DNA of 47,585 nucleotides from Burkholderiales bacterium (GTDB lineage Bacteria; Pseudomonadota; Gammaproteobacteria; Burkholderiales; Burkholderiaceae_E), in the NCBI GenBank assembly GCA_017307915.1, contig JAFKGG010000374.1, forward strand, positions 1 through 47,585, read 5' to 3'. Numbering within the stretch: the stretch's first letter is position 1; each line of letters opens with the position of its first letter. Under the pieces are notes generated by a model, which had not been told where the DNA came from, ran no database searches, and worked only from the letters and a program-made list of their open reading frames with translations. Both the position numbers and the translations under genes were made by a program. This document shows, one piece after another, positions 34,893 to 43,216 of this stretch.

Positions 34893-34926
34893 AGAATATC
34901 GATATCACATAGAATATCGACATATC
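34893..34926 (+). promoter_or_regulatory. Repeated ATATCGA sites, candidate GntR/FCD operator
   Basis: Two direct copies of AGAATATCGA start 18 bases apart (34893 and 34911). The first contains the perfect palindrome ATATCGATAT (34896-34905), the second ATATCGACAT. They lie 48-81 bases upstream of the gntR start. The ten bases TATCGATATC recur in the divergent promoter at 43165. Confidence 0.55.
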
Positions 34927-34973
34927 TAGCTAGCCGTGCTCAAGAAGAATCCATCGAGTCCGACCGCGCATCC

Positions 34974-35732
34974 ATGCTGCCGATTTCCCCCCGGACACCC
35001 GACTCCGAAGTTCTCTCCACCAGCGTAGCCGATCACCTGCGTGCCGCGATCACGCGCGGCGACGTCGTGCCCGGCGCCAAGCTGCGGCTCGAACATTTGC
35101 GCGAGTCCTTCGGCGTCAGCCACAGCCCCTTGCGGGAAGCGCTGTCACGCCTGGTTGCCGAAGGTTTCGTGGTCGCCGAAAGTCAACGCGGTTTTCGCGC
35201 TGCTCCGGTCTCGGCAGAAAATTTGCGCGAGGTGACCGCGCTGCGGCTCGTTCTGGAACCCATGGCGCTGCGCGAATCGATCCAGCGCGGCGATGAAGCC
35301 TGGGAAACGCGCGTTGCGGGCGCCCTGTATCAGCTGAAGAAACACTCGCTGCACCATACCAAGAGTGCGTCGGTCGAAGATATCGAACACTGGGAAGGGG
35401 TGCATCGCCACTTCCACCTGACCTTGCTCAGCGCCTGCGCCATGCCCTTGCTGGTGCAGTTCTGCACCACGCTGCACGACCTGAGCGACCGTTACCGGCG
35501 GCTGTTCCTGCAAAGCCGTCACCCAAGGGATCGCCTGGTGCCGGGCGAGCACGAGCTGATGGCCGAAACGGCGCTGGCCCGGCAAGGGGAAGAAGCATCC
35601 GCGCTGCTGGCCACCCACATCCAGCGCATCAGCGCTCAAGTGCTTCGCACCATCGAAGAAATCAATGCCGGCCAGGCCGAGCCGAAAGGCGCGCCGCCGG
35701 AACGCAGCGCGCCGGTGAAGCGCCGCACCTGA
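34974..35732 (+). CDS. GntR-family (FCD) transcriptional regulator
   Basis: A 252-residue regulator. The winged HTH is at about 15-80 (DHLRAAITRGDVVPGAKLRL, FGVSHSPLREALSRLVAEGF), followed by an FCD effector domain with metal-ligand-like residues (VHRHFHLTLLSAC, EHELMAETAL). The start at 34974 is used; the longer frame upstream runs antiparallel to sense through the PdxA gene. FCD regulators usually respond to carboxylic acids. The repeated ATATCGA sites upstream suggest self-regulation. The same motif at 43165 suggests control of the SBP-Rieske operon and of the third PdxA-like gene. Confidence 0.88.
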   Translation: MLPISPRTPDSEVLSTSVADHLRAAITRGDVVPGAKLRLEHLRESFGVSHSPLREALSRLVAEGFVVAESQRGFRAAPVSAENLREVTALRLVLEPMALRESIQRGDEAWETRVAGALYQLKKHSLHHTKSASVEDIEHWEGVHRHFHLTLLSACAMPLLVQFCTTLHDLSDRYRRLFLQSRHPRDRLVPGEHELMAETALARQGEEASALLATHIQRISAQVLRTIEEINAGQAEPKGAPPERSAPVKRRT

Positions 35733-35747
35733 AGCGCGGCAGGCAGC

Positions 35748-36623
35748 TCAGAGCAGGCGATGCCCCCAGCGGCTGACGCTGCGGTGGCGCTTGATCTGCC
35801 AGCTCGCTTCATCGATGCAGATACCGTCGCAGCCGACCTCGACGTCGATACCGTTGGGGCTGGCGGCGTAGAACGAATACATCAGATCGTTCGAATGCCG
35901 GCCCAGTTCGCGCCGCAAGGCATCGCCGCGCGCTCGGCTCTGATCGAGACAGCGCCCCACGGCGTCGACGTCGGCAAGTTCGATCATCAGGTGATTGATG
36001 CCCTTCCCCCCGCCGGCCAAAGCCAAGCTGTGATGGCGGCGGTCGGCGGCGCGCAGAAAGCTGAGCTCGATGTTGCGGCCGGCTTTCTGAAAGCTGATCC
36101 GATCGGTGACGCGCAAGCCTAGCGCGCCAACGTAGAAGGCCTCCGCGGCGCCCAGATCGGGCACCCCGAGCACGACGTGCCCCAGGTGAGCGGCGGGCAC
36201 TGCCAGCGAGGCGTGGTCCAGGTTCATCACCGGGTGGCAGCACAGTTCGATTCGGTTGCCGAACGGATCATCGACGATGGCTACGTGCTCGAAACCGAGG
36301 CCCTCGGCTGCGACAGACTCGATGGACTCGACGCGATGGCCCGCCTGCCCGATCTGCTCGATCAATCCGGCAAGTTCGAGCTCATCGCGCATCTGCCAGC
36401 CGATCGCGCCCAAGGCCCCGTCGGCGCCGGGCAGCACGCGAACGCGCGCGGCCTGCTCGTCGAAGCGTACCAGCGCCGCGCCATCCGGCATGCTTGCGCA
36501 ACGCGCACCAAACAGCTCCTCGGCGAAGCCGCCCCAGCGCGCCGGATCCTGCGCGTGCATCGATACGTGGCTGAGCGCTTGCGGCCTGAAAGCGCCTGGG
36601 GTGATCACCGTGCCGGGGTTCAC
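35748..36623 (-). CDS. Type I extradiol dioxygenase, BphC/NahC-like
   Basis: A 291-residue, two-VOC-domain extradiol dioxygenase, the usual size for BphC. Fe ligands are His149 (LGHVVLG), His211 (INHLMIEL) and Glu262 (IDVEVG). Acid-base residues His198 (HHSLAL) and His243 with Tyr251 (GRHSNDLMYSFYAASPNG) also fit. A GTG start at 36623 overlaps the hydrolase stop (GTGA). It meta-cleaves a 2,3-dihydroxybiphenyl- or dihydroxynaphthalene-like diol. Next to a BphD-like hydrolase and a Rieske/PdxA pair, it likely cleaves the catechol made from the substrate imported by the same operon. Confidence 0.87.
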   Translation of the reverse strand: MNPGTVITPGAFRPQALSHVSMHAQDPARWGGFAEELFGARCASMPDGAALVRFDEQAARVRVLPGADGALGAIGWQMRDELELAGLIEQIGQAGHRVESIESVAAEGLGFEHVAIVDDPFGNRIELCCHPVMNLDHASLAVPAAHLGHVVLGVPDLGAAEAFYVGALGLRVTDRISFQKAGRNIELSFLRAADRRHHSLALAGGGKGINHLMIELADVDAVGRCLDQSRARGDALRRELGRHSNDLMYSFYAASPNGIDVEVGCDGICIDEASWQIKRHRSVSRWGHRLL

Positions 36624-37450
36624 GACATGAACTCCAGGCACAGGCGATTGAACGCCTCGGGCTGTTCGAGCATCGCCCAATGGCCGCAGCGGCCGAAGAC
36701 GTGCAGACGCACGTCGCGCATCTGATGCAGCATGAACAGCGCCCGATCCAGCGGCACGACGCGATCGTCGCGCCCCCAGATCAACAGGGTTCGGCAGGCG
36801 ATCCGGTCGAGGTCTTTCCATAGCGGCTCGAAACGCTCGGGGCGCGGCGCCATCCGCTTCGACCACTCGACGATGTCGGGTTCGATCGAGCGCTCGTAGC
36901 GCTCGCGAAGCGTGTGATCATCGACGCCCTGCGGATCGAACACCAAGGCGCCGAGGAAGGCGCGCATCCGTTCCATGCTCGGCCCTTCGCCATGGTAGTA
37001 GCCCCTGAGCACCTTGGCGCCCTCGCTCGGGTTCGAAGCGATGGTGGCGACGGGGATCGCCGGCGCCATCAGCACCAGCGAATCGACCCTGTCGGGATAG
37101 TCGAGCGCGAATTGCAAGGCCACGTGGCCGCCCATCGAGTTGCCGATGAAGCGAACCCGCTTGATCTCAAGGGCATCGAGCCACTGCTTGAGCACTTGCG
37201 CATTGAATCGACCGATCCGCTCTTCGTAGAAAGGTTTGCTGGAACGGCCAAAACCCGGCAGATCGGGAATCAGCACCCTGAAGCGCTGCGCCAGGGCGTC
37301 GACGTTGCGATAGAAGTTGCTCCAACCCGACGCACCGGGGCCGCCACCGTGCAGCATCACGACCGCCTCGCCCTGCCCGGCATCGTGATAATGCAGACAC
37401 AGGCCGGCGGCTTCCCAGACCCGGCTGGTAGCGCTTTCGGTAAGACTCAT
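36620..37450 (-). CDS. Meta-cleavage-product C-C hydrolase, BphD/MhpC-like
   Basis: A 276-residue alpha/beta-hydrolase with LHGGGPGASGWSNFYRN (33-49, the oxyanion region of BphD), nucleophile Ser105 in GNSMGG, acid Asp229 in WGRDD and base His257 in GHW. The ATG at 37450 follows a GAAGGA box by eight bases. It hydrolyses the vinylogous beta-diketone formed by the BphC-like enzyme, releasing 2-hydroxypentadienoate and an acid. Both are at the end of the transporter-oxygenase operon. Confidence 0.87.
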   Translation of the reverse strand: MSLTESATSRVWEAAGLCLHYHDAGQGEAVVMLHGGGPGASGWSNFYRNVDALAQRFRVLIPDLPGFGRSSKPFYEERIGRFNAQVLKQWLDALEIKRVRFIGNSMGGHVALQFALDYPDRVDSLVLMAPAIPVATIASNPSEGAKVLRGYYHGEGPSMERMRAFLGALVFDPQGVDDHTLRERYERSIEPDIVEWSKRMAPRPERFEPLWKDLDRIACRTLLIWGRDDRVVPLDRALFMLHQMRDVRLHVFGRCGHWAMLEQPEAFNRLCLEFMS

Positions 37451-37452
37451 CT

Positions 37453-38589
37453 TCAATTTCCTTCAAGCAGCTCGTTGGGTAAGTTGCCTTCGGCCGGCCA
37501 TGCCCTGAGCGCCTGCTGCGACGCATACAGATGCACCGTCGCGTCCACGGGTACGCGCGCCGAGCGCGGCACCTGCGTCGACACGTCGCGGCCGCTGCGG
37601 GTGCGAACATCGATTTCGAGGTGGCTGCCGGCATAGACGCAGCCGGTGACCTTGCCCTGCGCCAACAGGACGGCGCCTGACATCGGCTCTTGGCTGACCA
37701 TCAGATCTTCCGGCCTGACCGACACGTAGCCGTCGGTTGCCGCGGTGATCGGCACGGATGCAGCGGTGGCGGGCAGCTCGACGGAGTCACCATCGACCAG
37801 TTGGACGCGCAGGCACTGCGCGGCAGGCTCGATGCGAGCCGGGAACAACACGGTGCTGCCGACGAAATCGCGCACGAACGGCGTGGCCGGCCGCTCGTAG
37901 ATCGATTCGGCATCGGCGCACTGCTCGATGCGCCCGTCGCGCATGACCGCGATGCGGTCGGAGAGTTCGAATGCATCGGCCTGGTCGTGCGTCACGAGGA
38001 TCACGGTCAGCCCGAGTCTGCGCTGTATTGCGCGCAGTTCGATGCGCAACTTCTGGCGCAGGCTGACGTCGAGGTTGCTGAACGGCTCGTCCAGCAGCAG
38101 CAGCGATGGCTCGCAGGCAAGCGCGCGCGCCAGCGCGACCCGTTGCTGTTGCCCGCCGCTGAGCCGCGCGGCACTACGGTCGGCCAGCGCGTCCAGGTGA
38201 ACCAGTTCGAGAATCTGCGCAACGCCGCCGGTCGGGCGGCCGCGAATGCGCATCGGATACGCCACGTTCTCGAAGACGGTCATGTGCGGCCATAGCGCGT
38301 AGCTCTGGAACACCATGCCGATCGATCGATCCTGCGGCGCGACGAAGCGGCGCTGCGCCGGCGACGCCCATACCGCCGTGCCGAAGCGCAGTACGCCGAC
38401 GTCGGGACGTTCAAGGCCCGCCACCATGCGCAGCGTGGTGGTCTTGCCGCAGCCGCTGGCGCCCAGCAGCGAGACGAATTCGCCCTCTGCGATCGTCAGA
38501 TTCAGGTCGTCGACGACCGGCTTGGCACCGAAGTGCTTGCCGATCGCCTCCAGGTACAGTGCGGACAACTCGCTCTCCGTAGACTTCAC
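37453..38589 (-). CDS. ABC transporter ATPase, FbpC/PotA-type with TOBE domain
   Basis: A 378-residue ATPase. Walker A GASGCGKTT is at 43-51, signature LSGGQQQ at 143-149, Walker B LLLDEP at 164-169 and the switch His201. The last 100 residues form a TOBE-type domain (VRPEDLMVS). The start is GTG at 38589, overlapping the permease stop. It belongs to the iron/spermidine/2-aminoethylphosphonate type, but the operon content argues for an aromatic acid as cargo. Confidence 0.88.
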   Translation of the reverse strand: MKSTESELSALYLEAIGKHFGAKPVVDDLNLTIAEGEFVSLLGASGCGKTTTLRMVAGLERPDVGVLRFGTAVWASPAQRRFVAPQDRSIGMVFQSYALWPHMTVFENVAYPMRIRGRPTGGVAQILELVHLDALADRSAARLSGGQQQRVALARALACEPSLLLLDEPFSNLDVSLRQKLRIELRAIQRRLGLTVILVTHDQADAFELSDRIAVMRDGRIEQCADAESIYERPATPFVRDFVGSTVLFPARIEPAAQCLRVQLVDGDSVELPATAASVPITAATDGYVSVRPEDLMVSQEPMSGAVLLAQGKVTGCVYAGSHLEIDVRTRSGRDVSTQVPRSARVPVDATVHLYASQQALRAWPAEGNLPNELLEGN

Positions 38590-40286
38590 GCGCGCGGCCC
38601 GGCGCGCAGGCCGAACGCTCGCGCAACGATCGCGACGATGGCAGTCAATGCCACCACGATGACCCCGACCACGGATGCCGCCTCATAGCGGCCCTCGCTC
38701 AGGAACTCCAACTGCATGATCGACAGCGGCCGGTTGTCGCTGGTGACCAGCAGCGCGATGTGGCCGATGTTGCGCCCGGCGGAAATGAAGCCGACGACGC
38801 CGGTGACGAGCACCGACTGCAGCACCAGCGGCAGCAGGATGCGTGCGACGGTGCTCAGCCGCGTCGCACCCGACAGCGTCGAGGCCTCGGCGAGCTCCAG
38901 GCTGAGCTGGCCGAGCGCGCCGCGAATGAGCTGGGCCGACATCGTCAGCGTGGCCAGACCGATGATGAGCACCAGCGCCATGGTCGTGCCGTATAGCGGC
39001 TGCAGCCAGGGCAAGGACAGCATCATGCCGAGCCAGGCCATCGAGAACAGCACGCCCGGCATGCTCACCGGTATCCACGAGACGGTATCCAGCGCACGCG
39101 CCCAGCGCCCTTGCACGTAGGTCAGCAGGTAAGCGACCAGGAAGCCGACGGTCATCGCGAACAGCGCCACCCCCAGGGCAAGACGCAGCGTGTTGAACAA
39201 GGAATCGACGAACACGGCGTCGCCGATCACCTCGCGCCAGTGCGCGAGCGTCCAGGGCTCGGCGATCTGGAAATATCCGTACATCGTCATGAACGTCGAA
39301 GCCACCAGCGACGCGATCGGCAGCGCAACCAGTATCACCAGCACCGTGCATACCAGCGCGAACAAGGGCCAGCGCGCGCCCCCCAGCGGCAGCAGCCGGC
39401 CTTGCGGCTTGCCGCCAAGCGTGGCGTAGACCCGTTTGGCGACCATGCGCCGCTGCACCGCGGCCAGCAGCAGCATCGCCGCGATCATTGTGACACCCAT
39501 CGCGGCGGCAGCCGAGAACTCGGGCGGATCAGAGCGGATCAACCGATAGATCTGCGTGCTGTAGACGTCGATGCGCTTGGGCGTACCGAGCACCAGCTCG
39601 ATCTCGAACGATTCGAGCGATTTGACGATGCTCAGTACCAGCGTGACCAGCAGCGTCGGCGCCATGACCGGCACCACGATACGACGCAGCATCGACAGCA
39701 CGCGATCGCCGGCGACCATCGCCGCCTCTTCGATGGCACCATCGAGGTTGCGAAACGCCGGCGTCATCAGCATCACCTTGGCCGAAACAGCGGTGGTGAC
39801 GAGATGGGCGAACACGATGCCCCACCAGCTGAAGATGTCGAACGGGCCGGGCCGGCCGAACAGCGCCTGCCATGCGCTGTTGATGACACCGAACGACGGA
39901 TCGAGCATCAGTATCCAGCCCTGCACCACCGCCAGCGGCGGCAGGAAGAAGCTGAGCCAGAAGCCGAATTCGAGCCACTTTCCGGCCGGCAGATCGGTAC
40001 GGGCGATCAACCACGAGATGCCGATCGCGATCGGCATCGATATGCCGACGTAGGCGAGCGTCAGCGCTAGCGTGTTGCCGAGCGCCGACAGCAGGCGCGG
40101 CTCATGAATCAGCTTGATCCAGCCCGAGCCGCTGGCCCCACTCAGCGCGTGGCCCAGGCTGCCGAGCACCAGCAATCCGGCCGGATACAGCACCAGAATG
40201 CCCAGCACCACGGTGACGGCGATGGCGAGTATCGCAAGCGGCTCCATCCAGGCGTGCCGCATGCGCAGTGACAGGGCCTGCATCAT
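38586..40286 (-). CDS. ABC transporter permease, double-domain FbpB-type
   Basis: A 566-residue permease with two tandem BPD-transport domains and about 12 hydrophobic segments. Each half has an EAA-type loop (VAGDRVLSMLRRIVVPVMAP in the first, LSGATRLSTVARILLPLVLQ in the second). Fusion of both halves is typical for Fe3+-type importers. It lies 33 bases after the Rieske alpha stop and is coupled to the ATPase gene. It probably transports the carboxylate bound by the SBP encoded at 42018. Confidence 0.88.
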   Translation of the reverse strand: MMQALSLRMRHAWMEPLAILAIAVTVVLGILVLYPAGLLVLGSLGHALSGASGSGWIKLIHEPRLLSALGNTLALTLAYVGISMPIAIGISWLIARTDLPAGKWLEFGFWLSFFLPPLAVVQGWILMLDPSFGVINSAWQALFGRPGPFDIFSWWGIVFAHLVTTAVSAKVMLMTPAFRNLDGAIEEAAMVAGDRVLSMLRRIVVPVMAPTLLVTLVLSIVKSLESFEIELVLGTPKRIDVYSTQIYRLIRSDPPEFSAAAAMGVTMIAAMLLLAAVQRRMVAKRVYATLGGKPQGRLLPLGGARWPLFALVCTVLVILVALPIASLVASTFMTMYGYFQIAEPWTLAHWREVIGDAVFVDSLFNTLRLALGVALFAMTVGFLVAYLLTYVQGRWARALDTVSWIPVSMPGVLFSMAWLGMMLSLPWLQPLYGTTMALVLIIGLATLTMSAQLIRGALGQLSLELAEASTLSGATRLSTVARILLPLVLQSVLVTGVVGFISAGRNIGHIALLVTSDNRPLSIMQLEFLSEGRYEAASVVGVIVVALTAIVAIVARAFGLRAGPRA

Positions 40287-40319
40287 CGATCGAACCCGGC
40301 GGCGTTCAGAGCCGGCACG

Positions 40320-41531
40320 TCAGGCGCGGACATCGCGCAACGCATTCATCCACCAGCGATACAGACCTCGGACGAAAGTCTCGTCGGTGATGTTGCCGCA
40401 AGCCATGACGGCGGCGGCGTCGCCGTTGGGCAGGTGATCGAGCTCACGGTGATAGCCGCGCGAAAAATCGTTCCATGGGGCCGCCTCGGCCATGAAACCA
40501 TTCATGCAGGCCCTGAAGATCTCGATGTCATCGGGGGTGCCGAACCCCATCGGGCCGTAGAAGCGTTCGTACAGGCCGAGCAGGCGGCTTCGTTCCGCCT
40601 CGCCGGCGTCGGCGGAAAAGAAGGCCAATCCTTCGATCTCGGTGCGGTCGACCCGCTGCGGAAAAATCACCCGCAGTTGCGGCGCGGGATTCTCCAGAAT
40701 GACCAGGTTGGGAAAGATGAACAGATGCTGATGCACGTGGCCGTTGGCGTCGGAGGCCAACACGGTGCCGTGGCCGCGCTCCAGCGCGACGCATTGGTCG
40801 GTGGCAAAATCGCGCACCGTCATCTTGCCGGACTCGCCGCGCGCACGCTTGATCTCGAAGAAGCTGCGATGCACCACCGGCAAATGATAGAAGTCGAGTG
40901 CGTTCTCGATCTGCAGCTTCCAGTTGGCGTCGAAACCGTAGCGGGTAGTGCCCGGCACTACGCTCAGGCCCTGGGGCCGTTGATCGCACAGCCGATCGAG
41001 GAAGACACGCGCCTGTCCGAGGTGGGTCTGCAGATCGACGTCGGGCCTGGCAAGACTCACGAAGATGAAGCCGCGGTACGACGCCAGCTCGGCGACCGGC
41101 ACCAAGCCCATCTCGGCGCGAGGAAAGTCGGCGCCATAGCCGTCAGGCCCCGGCAACCCGGCCAGGCTGCCATCGCCCTTGAACGACCAGCCGTGATACG
41201 GGCAGCGGAAATTGTCCGACTGCCCCTGCCGTTCCTTGCACACGACAGCGCCGCGGTGTCGGCAGCGGTTGAAGAAACCGCGCAGTTGCCCATCGCTGCC
41301 GCGCGTGATCAACACCGGTTGCCGGCCCAGGGTCGTCGAGACGAAACTGGCGGCTGCGGGCAACTGGCTTTCATGAGCCGCATAGACCCAGCCATGATGG
41401 AAGAAGCGATCGATCTCGAGCTCGAACACGCCCTGATCGACGTAGGCATCACGATGGACGCGAAAGGCATGCTTGCGCGGATCGTCGTCGACCAGCGCAG
41501 CGACATCGGTGCGTACGGATTGCATGTGCAT
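40320..41531 (-). CDS. Rieske ring-hydroxylating oxygenase, alpha subunit, BenA-like (pair 4)
   Basis: A 403-residue terminal oxygenase. Rieske ligands are Cys90, His92, Cys110 and His113; Fe site Asp213, His216 and His221 (NWKLQIENALDFYHLPVVH). It resembles pair 2 and benzoate dioxygenases (GFGTPDDIEIFRACMNGF). The ATG at 41531 starts one base after the beta stop; a TTG at 41540 overlapping it is possible. The gene is downstream of its beta subunit, the reverse of the common order, and both are between the SBP and permease genes of an ABC importer. That suggests co-expression of uptake and first oxidation. Redox partners are not present. Confidence 0.87.
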   Translation of the reverse strand: MHMQSVRTDVAALVDDDPRKHAFRVHRDAYVDQGVFELEIDRFFHHGWVYAAHESQLPAAASFVSTTLGRQPVLITRGSDGQLRGFFNRCRHRGAVVCKERQGQSDNFRCPYHGWSFKGDGSLAGLPGPDGYGADFPRAEMGLVPVAELASYRGFIFVSLARPDVDLQTHLGQARVFLDRLCDQRPQGLSVVPGTTRYGFDANWKLQIENALDFYHLPVVHRSFFEIKRARGESGKMTVRDFATDQCVALERGHGTVLASDANGHVHQHLFIFPNLVILENPAPQLRVIFPQRVDRTEIEGLAFFSADAGEAERSRLLGLYERFYGPMGFGTPDDIEIFRACMNGFMAEAAPWNDFSRGYHRELDHLPNGDAAAVMACGNITDETFVRGLYRWWMNALRDVRA

Positions 41532-41532
41532 C

Positions 41533-42021
41533 TCAGACAAGAGGTAGATAACCGTACGCGACGGTGTCCTGGATCAGCCGCACTTCCTTGCGCCGGATGC
41601 GCACGCCCGTGCCGGGCGCCTCGGTCAGCTCGAACCGGCTGCGGCCGCTGTGCAGATCGGATTTGCCGTGCGTATGGGTCTGCATCATCCATGCACAGTG
41701 AAAGACGTTGCGGAGCTGGTCGTCGGCCTCGACACCGGCGATCATGCGGGTGACGCGAACCGCCGGCAGCTCGACGTGCGCCGAGCCCGAGTTCATCCGG
41801 GCCACCCAATCGGCCAGCAAGGGCCGATCCATGCGCAGCAGACTGAGCGCCGACGAGGTATCGGGCGCAAAGCCGCCGTCATCGCGACACGCCGGAACCC
41901 AATAGCTGGCATCGTCGGCGTACAGCTCCAGCCATTCCGAAAAACGGCGTTCATCGAGCAGGCGCGCCTCGCGTACCAACAAGCGCGCGGCTGCGTCCAG
42001 CCCAATCGCAGCGGCGCTCAC
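41533..42021 (-). CDS. Rieske ring-hydroxylating oxygenase, beta subunit (pair 4)
   Basis: A 162-residue beta subunit (EARLLDERRFSEWLELYADD, SYWVPA, ALSLLRMDRPLLADWVARM). The GTG at 42021 overlaps the SBP stop (GTGA), showing coupling. The much longer frame upstream overlaps the SBP gene and is rejected. It is the only one of the four pairs where beta comes first. The FHCAWMMQTHTHGKS segment corresponds to the central strand of the beta fold. Confidence 0.82.
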   Translation of the reverse strand: MSAAAIGLDAAARLLVREARLLDERRFSEWLELYADDASYWVPACRDDGGFAPDTSSALSLLRMDRPLLADWVARMNSGSAHVELPAVRVTRMIAGVEADDQLRNVFHCAWMMQTHTHGKSDLHSGRSRFELTEAPGTGVRIRRKEVRLIQDTVAYGYLPLV

Positions 42022-43103
42022 TTCAGGCAATCCTTGGCGAGCTGTAGCGCACGCACACCCTCGGCCGCCGTCTTCTCGCTGCTGAGGTTGTAGGCGCTTG
42101 CCCAGACCTTGGCGGGCACGACCGCCGATTCGTTGCCGGGCTTGACGTCGGTGCGCCGGCTGTTCACCTTGCCGGTTTCGGCCCAGACGGCCTGGGCTTG
42201 CGTGGTGAGCATCCAGTTGACGAACAGCCGGGCGGCGTTCGGGTTGGGCGCCCGGTTCATCAACATGATGTTGCCCCACTTCGACAGAATCGTGCCGCGC
42301 GGATCCTGCACCAGCACCACGTTCTTGCCGATGCCTTGCGCCTGATAGCCGTTCAGCGTGGCCGAGTCGACGCCGATCGCGATCGGATAGGTGCCGCGAA
42401 CGATCCAGTCCACCACCTGCTTCGGCGACTCCGACAGCACAAGCTGCTGGTTCTTCAGCAGTTGGCAGGCCTTGTCTTCACCGAGCACGGCCACCAGTTG
42501 CCGGAAGGTGGTCGACCCCGGGCCGCGTGCGCGCGGGTCGAGAATGGCGATCCGGCCGCGCCATTTCTCGTCGAGCAATTGCTCATAGCCGAAGCCGGCG
42601 CCGACCGCATCGCGATTGACGAACATGCCGCCGGCCAGGTCGGCGGCGAACGCATAGACGTAGCGCTGCTCCTTGTCCATGAAGCCCGCCGCAAAGCCAC
42701 CGGCCCATTGCGCGTTGTCACGCGCACGCGGATCCACCACGACGGGTTCCAGCGGGTCGAACCAGCCGGCCGGGATCTGCCGGGCGAACGTGGTGGAGCT
42801 GACCCCGGTGATGAGAATGTCCCAGACGTATTTGCCGGCGGCGCGCTCGGTCGAGATGCGCGGCTCATAGGCCTGTGGCGGCATGCCGGAGAACTCCACC
42901 TTGATGCCCGGGTAGGCCGCCTCGAAACGCATGACGGCGTCGCGATGCGCCTGTACCGGCGGCCCGGCCACCACCACCCGCCCTTCGGCCTGCGCGGCCT
43001 TGACGAGCGAAGCGAGCTCGGGCGGTTCTGCGGCCGCCACCGCGCCCATACCGAACGCGGACACTGCCGCTCCCGCCAACCAGCGCTTCACGAAAGCCTT
43101 CAT
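42018..43103 (-). CDS. ABC transporter substrate-binding protein, Fe3+/PotD-type fold
   Basis: A 361-residue periplasmic binding protein. The start at 43103 (MKAFVKRWLAGAAVSAFGMG) has a GGAG box and gives a signal peptide ending around AVAAAE. It has the extracellular-binding type 1/6 fold (VVVAGPPVQAHRDAVMRFEAA, WDILITGVSSTTF, LDPRARGPGSTTF). The iron-binding tyrosine pair of FbpA cannot be confirmed. As the first gene of the operon with a Rieske pair, BphC and BphD, it likely binds the aromatic acid used there. The operator at 43165 lies upstream. Confidence 0.86.
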   Translation of the reverse strand: MKAFVKRWLAGAAVSAFGMGAVAAAEPPELASLVKAAQAEGRVVVAGPPVQAHRDAVMRFEAAYPGIKVEFSGMPPQAYEPRISTERAAGKYVWDILITGVSSTTFARQIPAGWFDPLEPVVVDPRARDNAQWAGGFAAGFMDKEQRYVYAFAADLAGGMFVNRDAVGAGFGYEQLLDEKWRGRIAILDPRARGPGSTTFRQLVAVLGEDKACQLLKNQQLVLSESPKQVVDWIVRGTYPIAIGVDSATLNGYQAQGIGKNVVLVQDPRGTILSKWGNIMLMNRAPNPNAARLFVNWMLTTQAQAVWAETGKVNSRRTDVKPGNESAVVPAKVWASAYNLSSEKTAAEGVRALQLAKDCLK

Positions 43104-43163
43104 CTTGTCTCCGCTCCTGTCGATGGCGCGGCCCTGGCGCCGCAAAAATTTCGTTATTTTTTA

Positions 43164-43175
43164 GGATATCGATAG
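43164..43175. promoter_or_regulatory. TATCGATA palindrome, candidate GntR operator
   Basis: GGATATCGATAG lies in the 113-base divergent spacer (43104-43216) between SBP and the PdxA-like gene. On the minus strand it reads CTATCGATATCC, sharing ten consecutive bases with the site upstream of gntR. It could control both directions. Confidence 0.5.
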
Positions 43176-43216
43176 AATAGCCAGGCGTCAATCAAACCGG
43201 ATCCAGGCAAAAGACC

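Noticed and set aside
34176-34973. Long N-terminal extension of the GntR frame
   Set aside because: It overlaps the PdxA-like gene in another frame and gives an Arg/Pro-rich shadow peptide.
42022-42279. N-terminal extension of the Rieske beta 4 frame
   Set aside because: It overlaps the SBP gene and reads as non-protein-like sequence; the GTG at 42021 gives a GTGA overlap and a normal beta length.
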